This document shows, one piece after another, positions 1-5,476 of a stretch of DNA of 5,573 nt (positions are counted from its first letter, which is position 1; each line of letters starts with the position of its first letter). The notes under the pieces were generated by a model. The model was not told the DNA's origin and did not search any database. It worked only from the letters and a program-made list of their open reading frames with translations. The DNA is taken from contig JAATVP010000132.1 in NCBI GenBank assembly GCA_014523625.1, forward strand, positions 1 through 5,573, written 5' to 3'. Source of the stretch: Nitrososphaerales archaeon TH5896 (GTDB lineage: Archaea > Thermoproteota > Nitrososphaeria > Nitrososphaerales > Nitrososphaeraceae). A program made the position numbers and the translations under genes.

Positions 1-700
1 CTTGTGCCTGCTGCTCCTCGATGGCAGATGTTCCGTCGATTACAGCGAACCCTTCGTCCTGTGCCATAACGTCATATTCATCAATTATTCTCTGTTGAAA
101 AATTCTATAACTTTCATACGGGTCGTTACTGAGATTCAAATCCATCCCTGCTTCATAGTATTTCAGTTTTGGTCGTCCCACTAAAATTCTTTCAATCGCC
201 ACATCAATAGGGACTTTAAAATAGAATGTGAGATCTGGCTTTAAGGCATAACTATAGACTTTGTAGACCCAATTTCTACTACACCCTCGCACTATATCTC
301 TAGCAAATGCTGTATAGACATATCGATCGGCCATGACGATATAGCCTGCTCTAAGAAGTGGAAGGATCTTTCTCTCGTATCTATCTGCGAAGTCTGTTGC
401 ATGTAGTAGACTAAACGTGGTTGGGGTAAGCTTACCCTTCTTTTTTCCTTTAGAAGTAATCTGTTTGACCATATCGGAAGAATTCCATTCTGTAAGGAAT
501 ACAGCTATATTCCTAGACCGTAGCCATTGTTCTAAGAGATGAATCTGAGTTGATTTTCCGGATCCATCTATTCCTTCAACAATGATTAACCTTCCTTTAA
601 GCCCCTCTTTATTACGAGCTTCATTGCCATAATGTAAAGTCTTACCAGGAAATACCTTTCTTGTTTGTATGGTCTGATTAGCCACAATTAGTAGCTCCAT
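1..700 (-). CDS. tmk: Thymidylate kinase (dTMP kinase) family protein, C-terminus cut by window edge
   Basis: The reading frame is open from ATG at 700 to the left edge, giving 233 residues without a stop. A P-loop GIDGSGKST lies at residues 43-51, preceded by a hydrophobic strand (RLIIVE). DRY lies at 125-127, followed by YTAFARD, which is the conserved nucleotide-binding region of thymidylate kinases. A lid-like region with YYEAGMDL lies near 181-188. These features place it in the family that phosphorylates dTMP to dTDP with ATP in the cytoplasm. The usual bacterial EPGGT-type loop after strand 2 is not present; the segment reads TEWNSS (70-75), followed by a Lys-rich stretch, so this is a divergent subgroup and its exact substrate is less certain. 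The first 37 residues are an extension ahead of the kinase core. An in-frame TAA sits two codons upstream of the ATG, so ATG 700 is the furthest possible start; promoter position favours GTG 685. Only a short C-terminal part should be missing if the protein is a single-domain kinase. Confidence 0.9.
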   Translation of the reverse strand, partial: MELLIVANQTIQTRKVFPGKTLHYGNEARNKEGLKGRLIIVEGIDGSGKSTQIHLLEQWLRSRNIAVFLTEWNSSDMVKQITSKGKKKGKLTPTTFSLLHATDFADRYERKILPLLRAGYIVMADRYVYTAFARDIVRGCSRNWVYKVYSYALKPDLTFYFKVPIDVAIERILVGRPKLKYYEAGMDLNLSNDPYESYRIFQQRIIDEYDVMAQDEGFAVIDGTSAIEEQQAQ

Positions 701-706
701 TCTTTA

Positions 707-714
707 TATATAAA
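707..714 (-). promoter_or_regulatory. TATA box for the thymidylate kinase gene
   Basis: On the minus strand the sequence reads TTTATATA, inside a longer AT run that ends only 6 bases before ATG 700. Archaeal TATA boxes are usually centred about 26 bases before the transcription start. That puts the start near 685, exactly at an in-frame GTG (codon 6 from the ATG). This supports a leaderless transcript starting at GTG 685 rather than translation from ATG 700. The position is read from the sequence; the assignment is inference. Confidence 0.5.
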
Positions 715-811
715 TTACTCAGTGCTAATTCTGATTTCATAGTGTCCAATTGGTAACAGAATCAGAAGAAATAAGCTTTAGCTATACGAAATCCTATTAA
801 CATACTCTAAC

Positions 812-828
812 TATATGATAATCATATA
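812..828. repeat. AT-rich palindrome, 8-bp arms
   Basis: TATATGAT and ATCATATA form perfect 8-bp arms around one central base. It lies about 100 bases upstream of the kinase TATA box. A dimeric regulator could bind such a site, but nothing else in the window shows this. AT-rich palindromes can arise by chance. Confidence 0.35.
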
Positions 829-1279
829 TCCAATTTGATGGAATATAGTAAAAGTACCTGAATTTTAAATAATGTCAAGTTTATTAACACAAGCTCAGTA
901 TTTAGCGAAAAATTACAATTTGCAAATTGATAATGGGTCGATACTTAAAGAAACATGCTCTCCACAAGCCTGATTTTAAAGTATGAGACTAATAACAAAG
1001 TGAGGGTTGAATATGCATCTCGTGACATTACCTCTGACTAGCTTGGGTAGTTGGCTCAAAATTCTGATTAATCCAACAGTCTCTGCATATGGCATTATCG
1101 TCGTCATTAAATAAGTCTGTCTCCATAGGGGTAACTTTCTGAAGCACCTACTACAATTTTTCAATATTTACTCAATATTATCAGGTAGTACCTAAAATAT
1201 AAGGTATTGCTTAAAACTATTTGCATAGATAAGGGATTTGAAATATCATATCCAAGTATTGTGTGACTTTTGTCATAAA

Positions 1280-1296
1280 AGCCCCACATTGGGGCT
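1280..1296 (-). terminator. GC-rich hairpin followed by a T tract (terminator-like)
   Basis: Read on the minus strand, AGCCCCA, a 3-base loop and TGGGGCT form a perfect 7-bp stem, followed directly by TTT (TTTT counting the last stem base). That is the layout of an intrinsic terminator. No convincing gene lies immediately upstream on that strand, so it would end an unrecognised transcript or be an RNA structure of another kind. Archaeal termination relies mainly on T tracts, so the hairpin may have a different role. Confidence 0.35.
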
Positions 1297-1680
1297 CTTA
1301 TCCCAAAAGATAAATGTATAGCCCGGTTCCAAATATAGCTTATACCAATGACCACTATGATAATACTAATTACTAGTAATTCACAGTAAATTAGCAATTA
1401 GGTCATAGCTTATTCAATACAATGTCGGGATAAGATCTAACAGCGAAATGAAAATGAGCAAAATACTTCACTATTATCATCAAAATAGGCTGACAAATCA
1501 TATGCCCGGGTAAGTGATCTGAAAATGGTTTGCATAATCGATCTAGGGACATCCTCTATGTTAAATCAGCTACTCAAAATGAAGGATCAATTAGTTAATT
1601 TTAATGAATCAGGAAACCATATCCTAATGTATCAAGTATTAAATCTGCTTCTACTTCTGTACTCAAATTAAAATGAATAC

Positions 1681-1728
1681 GTCCCGGGAGCCGTAGTCCT
1701 GATGAGGAAATAAGGAACATCCTGGGAC
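1681..1728. other. Two-level stem-loop, possible structured RNA
   Basis: GTCCCGGGA (1681-1689) pairs with TCCTGGGAC (1720-1728) over 9 bp with one G-U pair on the plus strand. Inside the 30-base loop, TCCT and AGGA (1697-1708) form a second stem around GATG. The GC-rich outer stem stands out from the AT-rich surroundings. The inner loop carries CTGATGA, which resembles an archaeal C box or a ribozyme core, but the partner elements are missing. The strand is unknown and I see no clear promoter. No known RNA family is assigned. Confidence 0.4.
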
Positions 1729-1905
1729 AGCCTTGCAATGCATTATCTGTGTTGAAACCTAGCATCTTTCTGCTGCTATGTCATCAAAGAAGCATGATAC
1801 TATAACACCTGTAGCTTAAAAACGTTGGGTGACAAACAAAGACTATAGACATTAGCTCCTTGTATTATGAACTATATGATCTATAAATGGAATGAAATTA
1901 AATCC

Positions 1906-1935
1906 GTTTCCCATCTATTGTATATAACGGGAAAC
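1906..1935. repeat. Short inverted repeat
   Basis: GTTTCCC (1906-1912) and GGGAAAC (1929-1935) are perfect 7-bp arms separated by 16 AT-rich bases that include TATATAAC. It could be a weak hairpin or an operator around a TATA-like element. There is no gene nearby to assign it to. Confidence 0.25.
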
Positions 1936-2084
1936 AATATCTTACCCATGTGCATGATCCGATATGGGTGGTTGGTCGCCGACATCCCTGCTGCCATTAT
2001 CTCGGGATCACGTGCCTGCCTTTGCTTTTAAGGATCTTTAGCAAAATTGACTAACTTAGACTAATTTACGGAATCACCACTTCG

Positions 2085-2089
2085 AAAAA
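2085..2089 (-). terminator. T tract after the small Cys/His protein gene
   Basis: A run of five T on the minus strand, within GTTGTTTTTC, lies about 29 bases past the stop at 2118. This is the kind of site where archaeal RNA polymerase terminates. The evidence is the T run alone. Confidence 0.25.
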
Positions 2090-2117
2090 CAACTCTAACT
2101 CTATTACCTAAATTAAT

Positions 2118-2312
2118 CTACTTTAGACTCTCTAGTATTTCATGAGAGTAATGTGAGCCCTTAGGACTAGCTACAGTCTTGATGAAATCATCTGCTGCGG
2201 TGTTGAGTCCCGCATCAAGGTACGCATTGTAATGAATATTACACATGATCAAAGATGTTTCTCTTTCGTCCCATCCTAATTTACATTTACACGGCAAAGA
2301 AATCACCTTCAT
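2118..2312 (-). CDS. Small hypothetical protein with a possible Cys/His metal site
   Basis: This 64-residue frame starts at ATG 2312. It has a CxC pair at residues 8 and 10 and a CxxH pair at 24 and 27, spaced like a small zinc-binding knuckle, then a mixed helical, charged C-terminus with no membrane segment. Amino-acid composition is balanced, unlike the neighbouring chance frames. A TTTATGAT element on the minus strand around 2340-2347 would place transcription start a few bases before the ATG, which fits a near-leaderless message. A T tract follows the stop. I do not recognise the family. It may be a real thaumarchaeal small protein, perhaps nucleic-acid or metal binding, or it may be a chance frame; length alone does not settle it. 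Confidence 0.42.
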   Translation of the reverse strand: MKVISLPCKCKLGWDERETSLIMCNIHYNAYLDAGLNTAADDFIKTVASPKGSHYSHEILESLK

Positions 2313-2847
2313 TTTTGAGGGAAAATTACTGCTATCCCTATCATAAAGGCCTTATGGTATTTATCGTATTTCTGGAAATTGTAATTATGAATGCGCATTG
2401 AATTTGAGATTGCTAAAATCATGTTCTGTTTGCGCCGCCGGCTGGAAAGTAAGATTTTTCGTGCCTTTGCTCGCTTTGATGATCGTAATAAAAGGAATTC
2501 CCACAAATCACAATGTTCTTCTGGGCTTTCATAAGTTCAATATCACTGTCCTTTTATATAGCCGTGACGGAACTGCAGCTCCAAATATGTGACAATGCAA
2601 ATCAATGCGAGACAGAATTTTATACACTGTGTCATTGTCATTGTCCGTATTCACAGCATCATACCCTAAAACATCTGCCAGGATTTTGCAGTCTTGGGGC
2701 CCTAATAGACACCTTGAAACTTATGAATGACTAAGCGATTTGACATCGATCGATGCTTCATGTCTCATCAATCGTGATGTATCGGGACTATGCATGTCCA
2801 TGCCCAATAGTATAGCATTTTACCTAACTCGCCTAACTAGGGCGAGA
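2313..2847. other. Intergenic region with only doubtful short frames
   Basis: About 535 bases separate the small Cys/His gene from the membrane-protein gene. Frames on both strands at 2309-2506, 2398-2592 and 2513-2734 lack recognisable motifs and overlap each other. A minus-strand frame between stops at 2529-2720 reads more like protein but has no good start codon. No tRNA, hairpin terminator or mobile element is seen. Confidence 0.5.
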
Positions 2848-3606
2848 TTATCCAGTATATACAGACAGGATAGAATCCCTAATAGCGTTTCGGATATCCT
2901 CGGAGCTGTCATCTATTCTATTATTGATTATCTCGACGAACGTGTTACGATCTATCTCAATTGTTGGCGACGAGATACCCGGGGTAGATCCGGCCTCTAT
3001 TGTGAGGGCCAAAGTCTCCTTATCTAGGCTTCCATTATCTCTCTCGTTACCTGACTGGCCAATGATAGCGACACTATCCCATTTTCTAATATCCTCCCCA
3101 TTCTTCCCCGCACATAGTAACCTCGCTGTTATCTTGTTATCGCCTTGTCTTATTGTGTTGGAGTCAGATTCAATGACATACTTCCATGTAGAATATTCGC
3201 TCTTCATGTCGCCCCCCGTAGGGACTGTCTTTCTGTAAGGTTTTACGTCGTTAATAATAACTGATACGTGGCAAGTATTACGAGGATCATAATTTGAGAT
3301 GCCTGAAATTTCTAAATCGCTTTCAGTATTTGCAGTTTGATCAGTATTTGCAGTTTGATCACTATTTGGGTAAACGATTTCAATATCAGGTGGACTTGAG
3401 GATAAAGAAGAATCTAAACTTGAGGTGTACAAGTAAGAAGGGATGGGTTGCTCGGGTGATTCGCCCAAGATTGAAATATCCTGTAGTAGTAACATAACAG
3501 AGTATACGACCAGCAGAGTTGTAAGAACTAGAAAAGCGAGAAAAGCAACATTTTTTGCCTTCAGATTCTCAAATTGATGCCCAATAACTGTGTTTAAAAC
3601 TGCCAT
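2848..3606 (-). CDS. Membrane-anchored extracytoplasmic protein with a beta-sandwich-like domain, function unknown
   Basis: This 252-residue protein starts at ATG 3606. A short cytoplasmic N-terminus with Lys16 and Lys18 precedes a single hydrophobic segment at about 20-41, so the rest should face outside. A Ser/Pro-rich linker at about 56-74 follows, then the hexapeptide DQTANT twice (83-94). The region at about 98-184 reads as a beta-rich, Ig-like domain with a VSVIINDVKPY strand, a STWKYVI strand, and NKITARLLC leading to KWDSVAIIG. Cys112 and Cys165 could form a disulfide. From memory, similar domains occur in secreted thaumarchaeal proteins. There is one N-glycosylation sequon, NGS at 191-193, and a charged helical tail at about 215-250. 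It starts 9 bases after the stop of the dehydrogenase gene and has no clear ribosome-binding site, so it probably shares that transcript. A role at the cell surface is inferred; no enzymatic motif is seen. Confidence 0.85.
   Translation of the reverse strand: MAVLNTVIGHQFENLKAKNVAFLAFLVLTTLLVVYSVMLLLQDISILGESPEQPIPSYLYTSSLDSSLSSSPPDIEIVYPNSDQTANTDQTANTESDLEISGISNYDPRNTCHVSVIINDVKPYRKTVPTGGDMKSEYSTWKYVIESDSNTIRQGDNKITARLLCAGKNGEDIRKWDSVAIIGQSGNERDNGSLDKETLALTIEAGSTPGISSPTIEIDRNTFVEIINNRIDDSSEDIRNAIRDSILSVYTG
3324..3368 (+). repeat. 18-bp tandem repeat inside the membrane-protein gene
   Basis: Two exact copies of an 18-bp unit (3324-3341 and 3342-3359) are followed by a 9-base partial third copy with one mismatch (3360-3368). 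The unit length is a multiple of three, so it keeps the frame and encodes DQTANT twice in the linker between membrane segment and outer domain. Exact identity suggests recent duplication by slippage. Confidence 0.85.
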
Positions 3607-3615
3607 CAGATAGAT

Positions 3616-4752
3616 CTAGGATATCCGATTCCCGCTTCTTTGCTTTGAAGCAATATTTTTTGCCTGTCTATATTCTCTATAGGTGTGGTCGACTTCGATG
3701 GCGGCACTTAATATTTTGCTCTTGTTTTGAGAATGCGACGATTGCAAGAACATCTTGGTATCTTTAGGTAAACAGTGGCCACCTATTCCGTCCCTCGGTT
3801 CAAGTATATTTACATTCCATTTAGTATTCAGAGCCTCTCTTAATTCTGCAAAGTTTATTCCGTTTGCCTGACTATATAGATAGAGATCTTCTGCAAAAGC
3901 TATTTGCAAGTACCTATGAGCATTTTCGGCAATCTTTGATATCTCGGCTATTTCGATGTTAGATACAGGATGCAAAGGTATCCCCAAACTTTTGGTACTT
4001 TCGAGACTACCGTTCCTGGCTATATCCTTTCTGCTATAAGTGGTACTTCCATGAAGAACAATACTGTTACAACTACCATCTTTACCATTCATTATACCAT
4101 TCTCAACAGTGTCTGCGGAATATCCATAGAACTGTATGGCATTTTTAAGACAACAGTCGCACATTCCTCCTATAACACGAAGCTGGTTAATTCCATGATC
4201 TTTTTCTTCTAATGAATAAAATCTATGAGGTGCATGTGCAACATGTAATCTGTGGTTGAGCAACTCAAATATCTTCTTAGAAGTTCCTCTTGGAATAGTA
4301 CTCTCTATTGATACAAGTGCACCATTTTTGGCTTCCTTTGAAATTTCCTTAACTATCGATAATAGTCCATCTACCTGAGGGGAAAACATATCCTCAGGCT
4401 TGTGGGTCGAAACGCAAAAAATGAATACATCAATCTCATTCAGATTGGTTGCTTTCCTAACAGAAGCTATTCTTTCTGCCCGTTCCATAGCTGCGTTATT
4501 GATATCATATCCATAGACATCAAAACCTCTATCAGTAAGATACTTTGCTACTGGCAGGCCAAGCTGACCTAAGCCAACGACTAGAACTTTTTCGAATATG
4601 CTAGGCTTTTCGTGATGAAGATTGATCTGGCTGTCAAGGCTCCCAGTTTCAGCTCGATGCTTAGCTAATTCATCCATCGATGTTGGATTGTAAATATGGT
4701 CCAGATGAAGACGAGATTTGGAATCTGTTTTATTGTAAGTACTCAATACCAT
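3616..4752 (-). CDS. Nucleotide-sugar dehydrogenase (UDP-glucose/GDP-mannose dehydrogenase family), short form
   Basis: This 378-residue protein starts at ATG 4752. Family members oxidise the C6 alcohol of a nucleotide sugar to a carboxylate in two NAD-dependent steps, giving uronic acids for surface polysaccharides or glycans. The Rossmann domain begins at about 54 with GLGQLG (60-65) and Asp83 ending the second strand. STIPRG lies at 151-156 and HAPHRF at 173-178. The central helix has Lys273 and Asn277, followed by IAFAEDL. The active-site motif GIGGHCLPKD has Cys327 and Asp331. The catalytic set is therefore complete. Three things are odd: a 52-residue N-terminal extension, a Ser/Gly/Asn-rich insertion at about 211-254, and an end only 51 residues after the catalytic Cys, where full-length relatives (usually 420-440 residues) continue into a C-terminal substrate-binding domain. 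Short archaeal forms may exist. The exact substrate (UDP-glucose, UDP-ManNAc or other) cannot be told. It is probably the first gene of a two-gene unit with the membrane protein. Confidence 0.92.
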   Translation of the reverse strand: MVLSTYNKTDSKSRLHLDHIYNPTSMDELAKHRAETGSLDSQINLHHEKPSIFEKVLVVGLGQLGLPVAKYLTDRGFDVYGYDINNAAMERAERIASVRKATNLNEIDVFIFCVSTHKPEDMFSPQVDGLLSIVKEISKEAKNGALVSIESTIPRGTSKKIFELLNHRLHVAHAPHRFYSLEEKDHGINQLRVIGGMCDCCLKNAIQFYGYSADTVENGIMNGKDGSCNSIVLHGSTTYSRKDIARNGSLESTKSLGIPLHPVSNIEIAEISKIAENAHRYLQIAFAEDLYLYSQANGINFAELREALNTKWNVNILEPRDGIGGHCLPKDTKMFLQSSHSQNKSKILSAAIEVDHTYREYRQAKNIASKQRSGNRIS

Positions 4753-4808
4753 TTTATTAACCCCGGAATGATTTAACGTTGATGGAAGTAATGCTCCAAA
4801 TAGCAGAC

Positions 4809-4816
4809 ATAATAAA
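4809..4816 (-). promoter_or_regulatory. Possible TATA box for the dehydrogenase operon
   Basis: TTTATTAT on the minus strand would place transcription start near 4786, giving a leader of about 34 bases before ATG 4752. The reading frame is open upstream to about 4840 but contains no ATG, GTG or TTG codon there, which supports ATG 4752 as the start. The assignment rests on position and AT content only. Confidence 0.35.
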
Positions 4817-4951
4817 TTAGTGCCTGACTCAATACTGCACTTTCACGAGTTACTTAAGGCCCTTCATGACGTATATGCGGATCAGTTTAGAATTACTTTT
4901 TGGGGGGAAGATATACAATTGCACTTAATCACGCTTATTGGTATGATTTAG

Positions 4952-5018
4952 AAAAAATGATGCCTAAAATAATATGAGTTGTGGGATCGCGCACAAGACT
5001 GAATCGATTGTTCGATTC
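4952..5018 (-). terminator. Possible terminator region downstream of the nitroreductase remnant
   Basis: On the minus strand, a perfect 7-bp hairpin (5001-5018, GAATCGA and TCGATTC with a 4-base loop) lies about 45 bases past the stop at 5063, and a run of six T (4952-4957) follows about 43 bases further on. The distance between hairpin and T tract is too long for a bacterial-type terminator, but the T tract alone could terminate archaeal transcription. Confidence 0.25.
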
Positions 5019-5062
5019 CATCGAAAAGACTAGTCAAAGGATAAGAAGCAGCGATTCAAGTG

Positions 5063-5476
5063 TCAGGGTCGGTACTTCCCCTCCATGATTATTTCTGTCA
5101 AGGGTTTTCTATCAGTCGGAGATTCCCTATCTTTAAGCGGAGGAGGGAGTTTTTCTTTTGATCCCTTCTTTCCAATAGCGACCATGGCCATAACATCATA
5201 GTCTTCAGGAATCTCTAATTCTTGTCTGGCTCGTTGATAATCAAAGCATTCCATTCCGTGTGTAACTATCCCTCTAAAACATGCCTCTAAGGCCACGCTC
5301 ACTATAGTATATAAGACTGAATGTCTGTTTAGACCCCAGTCAAGTCGTACAGAGATATTTTCTTCAGATATGTTGTGTATATGACTAGAATTGCCAACGT
5401 TACTTACGAAAAGAACATAGAATTTACGAATAAATTTTAGGGCAGAAGAAACTTGATTTAAATTAACCGCTGATTT
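5063..5476 (-). pseudogene. Nitroreductase family protein, N-terminal half missing
   Basis: The frame encodes the C-terminal part of an FMN-dependent NAD(P)H nitroreductase. The strand segment FYVLFVSNVGN is followed by a helix region (LYTIVSVALEACFRGI), then THGMECFDY, the RARQELEIPEDY segment, the strand VMAMVAIGKKG and a tail with DRKPLTEII. These match the second half of the family closely. The N-terminal part with the FMN-binding Arg/Ser motif and the usual NxQPW-like region is absent; the frame is closed by TAG at 5477-5479. The only bacterial-type start in frame is GTG 5302, which would give just 79 residues, yet family-like sequence continues upstream of it for about 40 residues. That indicates a truncated gene rather than a short one. 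A complete protein is normally about 170-230 residues. No promoter is seen before it. Without the FMN-binding half it should not be an active enzyme alone. Confidence 0.78.

Larger units (their letters stand above)
701..2117. other. Long gene-poor region with several inverted repeats
   Basis: About 1.4 kb contain no protein gene I can support. Both strands have only short reading frames without recognisable motifs. A minus-strand frame at 1161-1397 starts at TTG and has one hydrophobic stretch; the frame at 976-1164 has no features of a real protein. No tRNA, rRNA or insertion sequence is seen. What stands out is structure: a palindrome at 812-828, a GC-rich hairpin at 1280-1296, a two-level stem-loop at 1681-1728, and a 7-bp inverted repeat at 1906-1912/1929-1935. 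A locally GC-richer patch spans about 1955-2025. Such low coding density fits large-genome Nitrososphaerales. The region could hold small RNAs or old gene remnants. Confidence 0.6.
4753..5062. other. Intergenic region between dehydrogenase and nitroreductase remnant
   Basis: This 310-base gap holds the likely dehydrogenase promoter and, on the plus strand, a short protein-like frame at 4820-4951 of doubtful status. It also has a perfect hairpin at 5001-5018 and a T6 tract on the minus strand at 4952-4957. No convincing complete gene is visible. Confidence 0.5.

Noticed and set aside
1161..1397. Minus-strand frame with a hydrophobic start, possible small membrane protein
   Set aside because: It begins at TTG with no promoter, contains the terminator-like hairpin in its middle, and the remainder looks like random AT-rich translation.
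1525..1671. Plus-strand 48-codon frame starting at ATG 1525
   Set aside because: No recognisable motif, a leucine-rich end typical of AT-rich chance frames, and no clear TATA element at the right distance.
1696..1720. Hammerhead ribozyme or C/D-box RNA core (CTGATGA followed by GAAA)
   Set aside because: No stem II can form between CTGATGAG and GAAA, the cleavage-site arrangement is missing, and no D box (CTGA) follows at a suitable distance.
1880..2036. Minus-strand frame of about 47 codons across the GC-richer patch
   Set aside because: It looks somewhat protein-like but is short, with no family recognised, no promoter, and no neighbouring partner frame.
2513..2734. Plus-strand frame with a CHCHC cluster, possible zinc protein
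   Set aside because: The cysteines and histidines come from a repetitive TGTCATTGTCATTGTC stretch; spacing fits no known finger and the minus strand reads at least as well.
2740..3027. Plus-strand 95-residue frame
   Set aside because: Most of it lies antisense to the membrane-protein gene and it has no motifs; it is a shadow frame.
5001..5031. Sequence resembling a tRNA T-arm (GTTCGATTCC)
   Set aside because: The flanking T-stem has a mismatch, no acceptor-stem partner or D and anticodon arms are found upstream, and the match is explained by the simple hairpin at 5001-5018.
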